Shown: positions 22,901 through 32,695 of the stretch, piece by piece
Numbering within the stretch: the stretch's first letter is position 1
Layout of the letters: every line of letters starts with the position of its first letter
Source: Caecitellus pseudoparvulus
Lineage: Eukaryota > Bigyra: Bicosoecida
Assembly (NCBI GenBank): GCA_965644315.1
Contig: CBFFRQ010000038.1
Location: forward strand, 248,001-312,000
DNA length: 64,000 bases
Direction: 5' to 3'
Notes under the pieces: model-generated
What the model was told of the DNA's origin: nothing
The model's database searches: none
What the model saw: the letters and a program-made list of their open reading frames with translations, nothing else
Position numbers and translations under genes: made by a program

Positions 22901-23342
22901 CTGGAAGTCGGCTGACGTGTGCTCTGGGTTTTCCTGCACGAACTGCACAGACAAGCCAACGACGATCTGAGCCATGAACCACGAAAGCGCAAAAGGCAGC
23001 CCTGCGCTGGCGCCCACGAAAAGCATGGCAACGGGGTAACCTGTGAAACTCGTCTGGTGCTGCAGCATCACCATGGCAATGATTTGCAGCACCATGAGGC
23101 AGAGTGATCCCACCAGCGTGGCAGCCACGAATGGCATGCTCCAGTTCAACTGTGCCGCGACGTTCCATATCACCACCAGCAAATGATGGAACGGGAGTGT
23201 GTTCATCCATTCCGGCGCGTCCTCCAGCCATCGAACTTGGTGCTCAGGCTGCGCCGAGGGGTGGTGCCGAGGGCCCTGCCTGCGGAATTTCAGGCACCAC
23301 ACAGCGCCCTTCTCACAGTGTAAAACCCACAGCAGGAAGCAT
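19919..23342 (-). CDS. Very large multi-pass membrane protein of unknown family
   Basis: One frame of about 1,127 codons (23302-19919) holds roughly 12 hydrophobic helices in two blocks, an N-terminal and middle group and a C-terminal group, separated by a hydrophilic region. A striking Cys-rich loop lies at 21560-21670: about 15 cysteines in under 40 residues, including CFTCCCCYCCCPE and CGCASCGQC. A Glu/Asp run lies near 22105-22140. No ATG starts the frame at 23302. In-frame starts would be the ATG at 23206 (MNTLPFHHL), or an upstream ATG at 23342 joined through a very short 37-nt GT-AG intron that keeps phase. It could be a channel, transporter or receptor. I see no diagnostic motif, and no clear similarity to the propeller-membrane protein at the left edge beyond general layout. 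Confidence 0.75.
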
Positions 23343-23927
23343 GAAGGCGCCTGCCCTTGTCAAGCAGACAATTTCCACTTTGCCTTCCTTCTGGCTCCGA
23401 CTTTGGCATGTCTGGCCAAGAGTGCCTCGGTGGTGCGGCGCTAGGGTTGCAGCCAGCGCGTGCGAAGCCAGGCACCACGCCTGTGCCTTGGCAGCGACGG
23501 ACAGCAAAGAGGGAGGGGTCTGCACACGAGGGCAACGTGTTAATAGTTGATACATGGAATTGTTGTGATCAGGAGCGTGTTCCGTGCTGCTCAGGGGCAT
23601 GGGTGGCATTTTCCTGGGCCTGGGCCTGTGCGACGCAGCCTTCCGTGGTTGTGAAAGTGACCGAAGTTGACTCGCCAGTGGCACATGGCGCGAGACAAAC
23701 TTGGCCCTGGCAAAACACAAAACCCCGGCCTCTCCACTCCTGTGTCGATGCGGCCAGTCGCGGCCAACCCTTCCCCCCGGTGGAGGCACTAGGCAGCGAA
23801 GGCAGAGCCAGGAGGGAGCACCACACGCTTCGCAGTCGAGGGGTACCAGCGCCCTGCACAGAGCAACGGCGGCCAGGCCGCGCGGTCGAGGGAGCACCAG
23901 TACTGAGACCATTGGTTAGGACCTGCC
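23343..23927. promoter_or_regulatory. Divergent intergenic region
   Basis: This ~585-bp gap lies between the minus-strand membrane protein gene and the plus-strand coiled-coil gene, so it should contain both promoters. Open frames here on both strands give translations without recognisable domains. I see no RNA gene or repeat. Confidence 0.45.
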
Positions 23928-26900
23928 ATGTCTTCGCCTGCACCAGGCTGGCGAGCTCGGTCAAGTGGCGGAGGGAGCGTTGGGAGCCGTCGCAGCGACC
24001 GGGACGGCGCCATGAGCGTCGGCAGCCGCATGACGACAGCGACGACGACGGTGATGCACGGGGAGGAGATGCAGGACGCCATGCGGCGCAAAGTGAAGCG
24101 AGACGCCAAGGAGCGCATGGAGGCGGAGGAGGAGCTGCTGGTGGCCACTGCCACAGGCATGACTGCGGAAGGCGTGGTTGCAGCAGCTACCAGCACCCGG
24201 AAGCACGGCAGCACGCCTCGCGCGGGGAGCAAGGGGCGCAAGCAGCCCACAGCACCTCGCGGCTTTCGAGATGCTGCACGGGACCAGCTGAAGCGGGACG
24301 TGGGTGTGGAGAGCGCCGTGTCAGCGGCGAAATCGAAGCTGACGGCTTCGCAGCGAGCTGAGCGGGACGTGGCGGGACTGGACTCGGACGACGAGGAGGA
24401 GGGCCGCCCCAAGCGCATGGGTTGGTACCTGGACGTGCCAGAGACGCCTGCACAGCGCTCTGCCCGTCTGCTGCAGTCGTTGTCCGACGTGGAGAGTGCC
24501 CTGGCCAACGTGAAGCGCGAGTACTCGTCCCTGGAGCGGCCAGGGCAGAGCCGTGGGATGTCGGGGGGGGACGGCGTGGGCTCCACGTCGCCAGGCGCCC
24601 ACTCCCCGGGCCATGCGCCACGGGCATCTCCTCCCCCAGCGCCCCCTCGCCCCGGGACGTCCCCTTCCATGTCCCCCCTGCCACTGCACCAGTTCGTGTC
24701 GGCTGGGTCCCGTGCTGAGGCCACTGCCCGAGACGAAGCCACAACTTCCACTGTCTCGGCCGCCCAGCTGGCGGAGCTGACACGGCGCCAGGCACGGGAC
24801 ACGGGCTCCAGCACCAGCCCCGCTCGCCACGCTGCACACATGACGGGCATCGAGCTGGCGGCTGAGCAGATCCGAGTGCTGCGAGCAGAGCTCCTTGCAG
24901 CCATCCAGCGCCACAAGGCAGCCGAGGAATCCGCCCACGAAACGCGCAAACTGCTCCTGGACGAGCGGCGGGCCCTGCAGGCGCAGGTGGCTGCCACCCT
25001 GGCAGGCAGCCGGGATGCCAAGGCCCGTTTCCAGGAGGCGGCCCTGGCGCTGAAGGCGGCGAACAAGGAGCTGGGCGCCGAGCTGGAGAGCGAGCGCGCG
25101 AAACGCATGGTGCTGACGGGGCAGCTGGCAGACATGAAGGCGGAGGCGTCGTCCCTGGCGGGGCGCCTGAGCGGGGAGCAGGCGACGCTGGCGCAGCGGC
25201 GGGAAGCGGCAGAGCTGGTGGCACACATCTCCGGCATCATGGCGCCATCAGAAGTGGGGCGTGCTGCCAACCAGCTGAAGGCGCTGCGACAACAGGTGGA
25301 GGAGCTGACGGCTGCGCTGGACTTGGTGCGGCGCCAGCGCAACGGCATGCAGAGCGAGCTGCGGACGCTGCAGGAGGCCATGGGGAGGGAGGGGGACACG
25401 CGCCTGCTGGATGAGCTGGTCATCCCCGCCCTGCAGGACATCATCCTCACACTGCACGAGCCTGTGGACGAGCAGCAGTTCCTGCAGGTCGAGGGGACGC
25501 CGTCCCCCCCCACCAGCCTGGTGTCCCCCACTGCTGCGCTGGAACAGGCGGAGTTGGAGGGAGGGGGGCAGGGGGGTGTCACAGGCACACGCTTCTGGTT
25601 GCAGCAGGTGAAGCGCGCTATGGACAGCCGTGCCTCTGCCTTGGCGGCAGCCGCAAGCAACGCCGCTGCTGCCCAGGTCGCTTCGGCTAGTTCGCAGGCC
25701 AAGGCGGAGGCTGCAGCCGCTGCCGAGTCAGCTGCCGCGGCGTCTGACGCCATGGCAGGTGACCTGGCGGCGGCCAAGGCCCGTGTGGCAGAGCTGGAGG
25801 GGGAGCTGTCCAAGAGCGCGGCCGCCCTGGCTCAGGCCAAGGCGGACAAGGCTAGCGCATCCAAGCACGCGGCGGCGGGGCGCACGAACACGAAGTTCTT
25901 GGAACAGCAGTTGGAAGACATGCGAGGCAAGCTGCGCGCAGCCAAGGCGGACGCCGACAAGCACTTGTCCGGCAAACGCGCCGCTGACAAGGCTGCGAAG
26001 GCCGCCAAGGATGAAGCGGAGTCACTCGCTGCCGAGCTGCGCGCTGCGAAGGAGGAAGCGGAGTCACTCGCCGCCGAGCTGCGCGCTGCGAAGGAGGCGC
26101 TGGCTCAGACTCAAGGCAGTTCGTCAGACCCAGAGGCACAGGAGCAGCTGCAAGCTGCGCGAGCTGAGGCAGCAGCGGCTTTGGAGGCCGTTGAGCGAGT
26201 CACCGCTGAGCTGCGTGCCGCAGAGGGCAGTGCCCAAGAGGCAGCCGACGCTGAGGCGGCCTCTGCGAGTCGCATCGTGGCCCTGGAGAGCGAGGTTCAG
26301 CGCTTGCGTGACGAGCTGGAGGGTTCTGGAGCATTGCCTGAGGGTGTCCTGTCAGCTGAAGAGGCTGATGCGTTGCGCGCTGAGCTTGACGAGGCCAAGG
26401 CTGAGCTTGAAGCAGGTGGTGCGTTGCCTGAGGGTGCCCTGTCAGCTGAAGAGGCTGATGCGTTGCGCGCTGAGCTTGACGAGGCCAAGGCTGAGCTTGA
26501 AGCAGGTGGTGCGTTGCCTGAGGGCGCCCTGTCAGCTGAAGAGGCTGATGCGTTGCGCGCTGAGCTTGACGAGGCCAAGGCTGAGCTTGAAGCAGGTGGT
26601 GCGTTGCCTGAGGGCGCCCTGTCAGCTGAGGATGCAGAGGGCTTGCGTGCCGAAGTGGAGCGGCTGCAGCAGGCAAACAGTGGCATGGTGTCCGCGCGAG
26701 AGGCTGAGGAGGCGGCCGCCCAGGCAGCCGCTGAGGCGCGCGCTGATGCTGAGCGAGCCACGGCGACTGCTGTGGAGGACGCTGTGGCGGCCGCTACAGC
26801 GTCAGCGCGCGCCAAGGCTCGGGTGGAGGCGGATGCTGCCCTGGGGGATGCCAACGCCCGTGCAGACCACTGGCTGGCGGAACACGAGGCAGCGCAGGGG

Positions 26901-27545
26901 CAGCTGGCGAAAGCCAAGGCGGCACTGGAGGCTGAGCGAGGCACAGTGCAGACTCTGCAGGGGGCGCTGTCTGATGCCGAGGCCCAGGCGCGGGAGCTGC
27001 GTGCGGCGGTGGAGGAGGCGAAGCGTGAGGCGGCCAGCAGCCTGGCAGCGGCGCAGGCGGAGATGGGGAGGGAGCGCAAGCGCCGCGGGACACTTGCCGG
27101 GCAATTGCGCAGCGCGCGCTCCAGCATGCTGTCTGTGCAGGCGTCCCTGTCCGCGTCCCAGGGCACCATCGTGGCGCTGGTGGAGCAAGTCATCGCTCTG
27201 CGGGCGGCAGCGCGGGGAAATTTGCCACCCCCCGCCGTACCTGCGCCGGCGGCGCCGCCTGGATCTGGGGCCGGCTCCGTGCGGCGTGCGACAGGCCCAG
27301 CGCGTGCGCTGCTGGCGACAGACCCAGGCGGCGTGGACACTGTCACTGAGGCTGCTCTGGGCACACTGCCGCGGGAGGTGGTGGCAGCGGTGGCGGAGGC
27401 GTTGGCGCCTGGCGGCCCCGATGCGACTGTCTCGGCGCTGACCTTCACCATGCCCAGCCAGGGCGGACCGCCTGGCGCCTCGCCGAGCCCGGAGGCCATT
27501 GCCAGTGCCCTGCAGGATTCGGCTCAAGCAGCGGTGCCTCAGTGA
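23928..27545 (+). CDS. Long Ala/Glu-rich coiled-coil protein with internal 30-residue repeats
   Basis: A single uninterrupted exon encodes 1,205 residues from an ATG in the context CTGCCATGT. The first ~280 residues are Ser/Arg/Pro-rich. From about residue 300 to 1,090 the sequence is nearly continuous heptad-like helix, rich in Ala, Glu, Leu and Lys. Within it are three full copies and one partial copy of a 30-residue unit beginning ALPEG (26331-26630). The last ~100 residues are Pro/Gly/Ala-rich. It has the look of a structural coiled-coil protein of the cytoskeleton, basal body or Golgi type. No family-specific motif is visible, so the function is unknown. It is one of the longest intronless genes in a window where most genes are interrupted every few hundred bases. 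Confidence 0.82.
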   Translation: MSSPAPGWRARSSGGGSVGSRRSDRDGAMSVGSRMTTATTTVMHGEEMQDAMRRKVKRDAKERMEAEEELLVATATGMTAEGVVAAATSTRKHGSTPRAGSKGRKQPTAPRGFRDAARDQLKRDVGVESAVSAAKSKLTASQRAERDVAGLDSDDEEEGRPKRMGWYLDVPETPAQRSARLLQSLSDVESALANVKREYSSLERPGQSRGMSGGDGVGSTSPGAHSPGHAPRASPPPAPPRPGTSPSMSPLPLHQFVSAGSRAEATARDEATTSTVSAAQLAELTRRQARDTGSSTSPARHAAHMTGIELAAEQIRVLRAELLAAIQRHKAAEESAHETRKLLLDERRALQAQVAATLAGSRDAKARFQEAALALKAANKELGAELESERAKRMVLTGQLADMKAEASSLAGRLSGEQATLAQRREAAELVAHISGIMAPSEVGRAANQLKALRQQVEELTAALDLVRRQRNGMQSELRTLQEAMGREGDTRLLDELVIPALQDIILTLHEPVDEQQFLQVEGTPSPPTSLVSPTAALEQAELEGGGQGGVTGTRFWLQQVKRAMDSRASALAAAASNAAAAQVASASSQAKAEAAAAAESAAAASDAMAGDLAAAKARVAELEGELSKSAAALAQAKADKASASKHAAAGRTNTKFLEQQLEDMRGKLRAAKADADKHLSGKRAADKAAKAAKDEAESLAAELRAAKEEAESLAAELRAAKEALAQTQGSSSDPEAQEQLQAARAEAAAALEAVERVTAELRAAEGSAQEAADAEAASASRIVALESEVQRLRDELEGSGALPEGVLSAEEADALRAELDEAKAELEAGGALPEGALSAEEADALRAELDEAKAELEAGGALPEGALSAEEADALRAELDEAKAELEAGGALPEGALSAEDAEGLRAEVERLQQANSGMVSAREAEEAAAQAAAEARADAERATATAVEDAVAAATASARAKARVEADAALGDANARADHWLAEHEAAQGQLAKAKAALEAERGTVQTLQGALSDAEAQARELRAAVEEAKREAASSLAAAQAEMGRERKRRGTLAGQLRSARSSMLSVQASLSASQGTIVALVEQVIALRAAARGNLPPPAVPAPAAPPGSGAGSVRRATGPARALLATDPGGVDTVTEAALGTLPREVVAAVAEALAPGGPDATVSALTFTMPSQGGPPGASPSPEAIASALQDSAQAAVPQ
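26331..26630 (+). repeat. 90-bp in-frame coding repeat, three full copies and one partial
   Basis: Units begin at 26331, 26421, 26511 and 26601. The middle copies are nearly identical at the DNA level. The fourth diverges after about 30 bp, where GALSAEDAEGLRAEVERL replaces the unit. Each unit encodes 30 residues of the form ALPEG...LSAEEADALRAELDEAKAELEAG. A 30-residue step does not equal a whole number of heptads (4.3), and the ALPEG segment contains Pro and Gly, so each copy puts a break in the coil. Confidence 0.97.
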
Positions 27546-27614
27546 ATGGGCGTGGTGCGCAGCAGGGCAGCGTGATGATGCGTTGGTGATGGGTGTGGTG
27601 GTGGTGCATTGCGC

Positions 27615-28298
27615 TCACTCCTGCTCCTCGGCGACGTTCCAGAACTTCAAGTACAGTGCCACCAGCACAACCAGCAAACCACCAATGAACACGAGAGTGT
27701 TAGGGTTGTCAGCGCCCGCCTTGCCAGCACCCGAGCTGCCGCTTGAGGTGGCCTTCAGCTTGTCCATGTCATCGGGCTGTGAGGAGAGCGCCGCGAGGGT
27801 GAGGTTGCGTTTGACGCGGCTGTTTGTCAGGACACCGTACATGCACATCGCCCAAGTAGTACTCCTTCAGCATGTTTCGCGCGGTCTTCGAGTGCCCATA
27901 GTCCTCAAATCTGTGCATGACGTGGGCGTGCAGGCGTGCACGTGCGGGGATGCGGCCCCGAGTTGCCCCGCGCACCCCTCAGTTGCGTCCTTGTCTGCAG
28001 CAGGCAAAGGGGCGGGCAGTGCAAGCTCATTAGAGCAGTGTGGTGCAAGGATGGCAGGTATGCTGGTGTCTGCACGCCCTCTTGTTGCGTGGGCAAACCG
28101 CCGCCAACACACCACACAAATCGATTTCCGCTCCAGACCGCACTCACCTCCAGATGAGTCAATCAGGTACTCGGGGCCACCGGGGTGCTCGTCCAAGAAA
28201 GCTGTCACATCGTACACCTTCCCGTGCACAATGACCCAGCAGTCTGACTCGGTGTTGTGCTCGGCGACCTCCTCCAGCCTGTACTGCTTGGCAGCCAT
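27615..28298 (-). CDS. Tail-anchored cytochrome b5
   Basis: Four exons (28298-28148, 27994-27976, 27910-27847, 27776-27615) give 131 residues. The introns are 153, 65 and 70 nt. The heme ligands are His38 in DEHPGG and His63 in FEDYGHS, the second formed only after splicing. A single hydrophobic segment near residues 106-126 (TLVFIGGLLVVLVALYL) just before the C-terminus marks a tail-anchored protein. It is probably on the ER or outer mitochondrial membrane, where cytochrome b5 feeds electrons to desaturases and other oxidases. The second exon is only 19 nt. Length and motif spacing match typical microsomal b5, and the family call is very secure. Confidence 0.95.
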
Positions 28299-28757
28299 GG
28301 TTCGTGGAGTGAAGGGGGAGGTGCAGGGGCAAGGGCCTGGACTGGGCCTGCTGGCAGTGAGGTGCACATGCAAGTGGGCGTGGTCCACCGGTGTTTGCAG
28401 AACTGGAAAGTGCCCTGCGGCGATTGAAGCCGTGCCTCCAGCGACACCGCAAGCCAGCGCCTGCCGTGTTGACCAGATCCACTTCTAGAGCCCGCACGCA
28501 ATACCACTCTCAGCGAAGGGGATGCAAAACACAGACATCTTCCACGTGCCAATTTTCGGCATCGCACTCCCTGCCACTCCCTGCGACTTCCGCGTGTGTT
28601 GCTGCACTGCGCTTGCCGAGGCCGGCAGCCAGCAGCTCTGCCGCGTGAGCCGAGCAAGAACTGCTCTCCCCACGCAGCACCCTCTTGGCATCGCCTAGGG
28701 GATCCTGAAGCTATTTGCAGCTAACGTGTACGCTCGCCACCTTCCTCTGCCGCTGAC
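28299..28757. promoter_or_regulatory. Divergent intergenic region between cytochrome b5 and TMC-like genes
   Basis: This 459-bp region must contain both promoters. It is moderately GC-rich, and I see no coding exon, repeat or RNA gene in it. Confidence 0.5.
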
Positions 28758-30580
28758 ATGGCCCACAACCCCGTGCGTCGTCCCTGCTCACCCTTGGCGT
28801 TTCCGATCAATGTCCGCACCACCCCGCCTTCAACCTCGCTCAGGGCGTGCTAGCAAGCGCCCTCGGAGGTGCCCCCGGCCAAGGAGGGCATCAGCACCCA
28901 CCTGCTGGCCACCACCAGCAGCACCCAAGTCACTATGGCTCCCCGGCTCCCGGGCAGCAGTACCAACCTTCGGGTCAACCTGGCTTCCCAGCCCACCCCC
29001 AGCCAGCTTACGGCGTGCGACCGGGTGCCGGCCACTCCCCGCAGCACCACCCTCAACACCAATTTGGAAGTGGCGCCCCTGTCCCTCGTGGTGGTGGTGG
29101 TGGTGGCGGCGTGCAGTTGCCTGCACACCTCTTGGCAGCAAGCGGCGGCGGCGGCGGCGGCTCTCATGGTCCAGGGCAGTACCCCACCACCTCTCACAGC
29201 CATGGCCACACGCAGTACCCTGCGAGCCCTGCATCTGCAAGTGGAGGTTCAGGGACGCAGTACCCCGCAAGCTCACCAGCGCCCAGTGGACCAAGCGGCA
29301 GCGGCGGCGGCAGTGGGAAGGCTCATGAGCCGACAGCAGAGGAGCTGGAGGCCGCGAACGAACACGCCAACACTGCCACCTGGTGTGGCTCCCTGGAGGA
29401 AGTGAAGACGGACTACGGCGTGGGCATCTACCTCTACTTCCAGTGGGTGTGGTACCTCGTCATGTTCAACGCCGTGCTGTGCGTACCTGCCATCGTCACG
29501 CACATCGCCGGCGCGTCTGAGGGCCTGGACACCAACACGTACCCTGGCCTGGGCTCCCTGTTCCTGGGCGCCTTCCCCGCATCTGTGCGCACCCTGTGGT
29601 ACGCCATGACGTCCATCGGCGCGGTGCTGGGCCTGGCGTCGCCGTGGGTGTACCGGTGGTACCAGGGGCGCATCGAGAGCGCGTGGAAGGGGGCGGACCG
29701 CGTGGAGGAGTTGACGGAGGGCGAGGACATTATCGAGGAGAACCGGGACGTGACGTCCTCAGAGCGCCGCCGGCGCCGCACAGTGACTGTGCTGTCGTTC
29801 CTGGCCATCCTGGTGGTGCAGGGCATTCTCACGTACTACCTGCAGCTGGCGCTGGTGAACGCCAGCGGCGCCACGGTGGGGCAGGTGCTCTCAGCGACAC
29901 TGGCCATCCTGAACATGGTGTGGAAGAAGGTGTCCAAGTTCATGACCAAGTACGAGAAGCACCGCACCATGCGTGAGTACACGGAGTGGGACACCAGCAA
30001 GGTGTTCGTGCTCAAGATCGGCTCCGTGCTGGCCCTGTACATCACCAAATCCCTCGTCGGCGCTGACAGCGTGGACGCCGACACCTGCCGCAACGACCTG
30101 AACGCCGTGGACTGCGGCTGCCCCCTGGAGCAGATGGGGCAGCAGTTCTTCTGGCTCATCATCATCGAGCTGGTCATCGGCAACATCACGGAGCTGGGCA
30201 TCCCCGCCCTGCGCGTCTGGTTCCGCTCGCGCAAGTCTGCCTCGTCAGGCAAGGGCGACGAGGACTTGAAGGAGAAGTTTGACTTGGCAGAGGAGTTCAC
30301 GGAGCTCTTCTACCGTCAATTCGTCATCCTGCTGGGCACGACGGTGTTCCCGTTGGTGACGGTGCTGGGCCTGGTGTCCCTGTTCCTGGAGTTCTGGCTG
30401 GACAAGCTGCGCCTGCTGAAGTACTGCACCAAGCCACTCATCAAGCCTGACCCTGTGCGCACCCAGCTGGTGTTCGGGTGCAACTTGGCCGTCGCAGTCA
30501 TCTTCCTCTTCTCCTACCCCAACGGCATGGTCATGATCTTCGCCGGGCTGAACATGGGCGACTGCAGCTTCTTCAAGTGA
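28758..30580 (+). CDS. TMC-like (transmembrane channel-like/anoctamin-superfamily) membrane protein
   Basis: A 15-nt first exon (28758-28772, MAHNP), a 71-nt intron with a GTGCGT donor and a long second exon (28844-30580) give about 583 residues. The first ~180 residues are Gly/Pro/His/Gln-rich and disordered. A membrane region follows with about seven to nine helices. The opening GVGIYLYFQWVWYLVMFN and the later FDLAEEFTELFYRQF followed by FPLVTVLGLVSLFLEFWLDK resemble the TMC domain, as does the order of helices. TMC proteins form or support ion channels, including mechanosensitive ones, and belong with anoctamins. The assignment is by pattern, so TMC versus a related protist family is open. 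The main ORF has no ATG in its frame near the start, which is why the tiny first exon is convincing. Confidence 0.72.
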
Positions 30581-30852
30581 GCCTGGGCGAGGGCAAGCAA
30601 TGCGAAACACAGACTGGCCCGCACATGGCGCCACAGGCCCGTGTGCAGCGGCGCAGTGTGGGCGGGTGGCCTGGCGCCGACACGGTGCGCGTGCCAATGC
30701 ACTGCAGCTGCAGCGCCAGTGGGCAGGCTGTGCCACATCCCACCACCAACATTGGCGTCACCAGTCAATGCAGACTGCCGTGGAGAAAGAGGCTGTCTGC
30801 TGCCTGGGTGTGGGGCGCTGCAGCGCAAGGTGCGCTTTGCGGCACCAGCGCC

Positions 30853-31370
30853 ATGACCGAGTTTTTGGCCACGCTGGTTGGCAGTGCGTGAAAGGCCGGG
30901 CAGAGCACGCGCGTGCGCTGCAGCGTGCAAGGTCACTGGGATGCACCCTTTCCAATGCGCAGAACTCGTGTCGGTCCTCACAAATGACGGCAAGAGCATT
31001 GTTGTAGGTGTGCAGGACAGGGGTGTTGGGCCCAATTTCCGCAGCACCTCCCCGCTCCGCCGCAGGGCAAGCTGCGAGGGTACGACAACTCAGTGAATGT
31101 GATTCTGGAGGACTGCGAAGAGCGTATTTTTGACACGGAGGAGGGGGTGGAGGTCATTCCCTTGGGTCTGTACATCATCCGTGGGGACAACCTGTGCGTC
31201 TCGCGTGCTTGCTTTGGCGTTGGCGCAGCCGCCTGCTTGCCGTGGCTGGGAACTCTCTGCGCCGTCTGCGCTTGCCCAGGGCCGTGGTGGGCGAGTTGGA
31301 CGAGGAGAAGGACGCCTCCATCGACTGGGACTCGGTGAAAGGCACGCCCCTGCCGCCTGTCACGCACTGA
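30853..31370 (+). CDS. LSM8: U6 snRNA-associated Sm-like protein LSm8
   Basis: Four short exons (30853-30883, 30963-31003, 31066-31193, 31280-31370) join in phase to 96 residues, the length of human LSm8. The introns are 79, 62 and 86 nt. The Sm1 motif (LVSVLTNDGKSIVGKLRGYDNSVN) and Sm2 motif (GLYIIRGDNLAVVGELDEE) are intact. LSm8 defines the nuclear LSm2-8 ring that binds the 3' end of U6 snRNA and supports splicing, in contrast to the cytoplasmic LSm1-7 ring used in mRNA decay. The C-terminal DEEKDASIDWDSVKG stretch matches LSm8 rather than LSm1. It lies 272 bp downstream of the TMC-like gene on the same strand. Confidence 0.94.
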
Positions 31371-31408
31371 GGCAGTGCCCGGCGGCCTGTCTCTCACCAA
31401 TGCATTTG

Positions 31409-32597
31409 CTACAGCAGGTGACTGACGTCCACGGCGCCCTCCTGCCCTTCCTCTCCCGCAGCAGCGGCCTCCTCTGCTGCTGCCAACAGCGCCTCCATGC
31501 CGGACACAGATGCCTCGGGCGGCGGCAGCGGCGTGGGCGCAGGAGTGGGCTGCTCCTCCACGCCAGGTGCTGACGGCACTTGCTGCGTCAAGGGTGCTTG
31601 CTTCACGGGGCCGGCTTTGCTGCCCGTGCGCTTGAAGCGGCGCACGACACTGGGGTTGTCCTCACACACCCACCCTCGCTCCACACAGCTGCCGCATGGT
31701 CTCTGCGCGGTAGGGGGGGTGGGTTGTGAGGCGGGGGAGAGGCAGGTAGCAGGGCCGGGCCGCACGCACGCGGTGATCACAGCGCTTCTTGCGCTTCCAG
31801 CAGGACAGGCAGGCGTGTGGCGGCACGGGCCGGTCCTGGCCGCGCGCAGTCTTCTCCAGCGCAGCTGCCGCGGCGTCCTGCGCTCGCTGCCAGGCCCGCT
31901 CTGCACGGCGAATGGCGACACGGCGAGCCTGACAGGAGAGCACCCACACAGTGCCGTCCCTGGATGCGGTGCCCACCTTGGCTTCGCGGTGCGGGAGCAT
32001 GTGCGGCAGCGCCAACGGTGGTGGTGCTTGCAAGCCAGCCTGCTGCCCGGCACCGCTGGGTGCCGGCCGCGTGGGAGCAGTTTGCAACGAGGACAGGGAA
32101 GCCACGAGGAAGTCTGTGATGTCCTCTGGCTTGCGCAGGTCTGCGCCTTGCTGGCCGCTGTGGGCGGTGGAGGAGGGCAGCAGGCCTCGCGGCGTTTCGG
32201 CTGCGTTTCCTACAGCGCCAGTCAAAATGTTTGGAAAGGTCGCCGACGTCAGCAGGCCAGGCAGGAGACTTCCAGTGGGAGGGATGGCTGACCGCCCATG
32301 CACCTCTCCCAGGAGACCCACGAGGGCTGTCTGAAGCTGCGCGGCTTTGGTGTGGAGGAAGGAGACCTGCTGAGGAATGGTCAATCCAGCTGTGTCAGGC
32401 TCAGGCGCAGAGCCGGAGCGCAGTGCCCCCAGCGCCACCCGGATGGCTTTGTACGCGATGAGAACATGCACAATGTCTGTTGCAAGCACACGGCACCGCT
32501 GCACATCGGTGTCTCCTCGGGAGGCAGCTAGGGCTGCAACACGCTGTGTGGCCTCCTGCACGAGGCCAGGCAGCGCATCCAGCTGCTGCCGAGACAT
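31409..32597 (-). CDS. Zn(2)Cys(6) binuclear-cluster DNA-binding protein
   Basis: Two exons (32597-31770 and 31702-31409), split by a 67-nt intron with a GTGCGT donor, give 373 residues. Splicing completes a perfect cluster with spacing C-x2-C-x6-C-x5-C-x2-C-x6-C: Cys263, 266, 273, 279, 282 and 289 (CLSCWKRKKRC followed by DHRRPCGSCVERGWVC). This is the Gal4-type DNA-binding motif, with the basic stretch between the second and third Cys. It sits in the C-terminal third. The N-terminal 250 residues are helical and Ala/Leu-rich, and the tail is acidic. In fungal regulators the cluster is normally N-terminal and followed by a coiled-coil. The likely role is as a transcription factor; targets are unknown. 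The start at 32597 was chosen because upstream sequence overlaps the neighbouring gene. Confidence 0.85.
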
Positions 32598-32695
32598 GGT
32601 GGCGCAGGCGCAGGGGCGGCAGGGGCGGCAGGGGCGTGTGATTTGGACAGGTGTGAATTGGCGGCGGATTGAGCGTGCCACGCGCCAAGCCCGCC

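Noticed and set aside
23789-25813. 674-codon minus-strand open frame
   Set aside because: It lies opposite the same coiled-coil gene; composition is explained by antisense of biased codons.
26331-26630. CRISPR-like array
   Set aside because: The 90-bp repeats are contiguous, in frame and without unique spacers, inside a e eukaryotic coiled-coil gene.
26297-27499. Long minus-strand open frame (400 codons) opposite the coiled-coil gene
   Set aside because: It is an Ala/Ser-rich mirror of the GC-rich coding strand, with no recognisable motif and no splice support.
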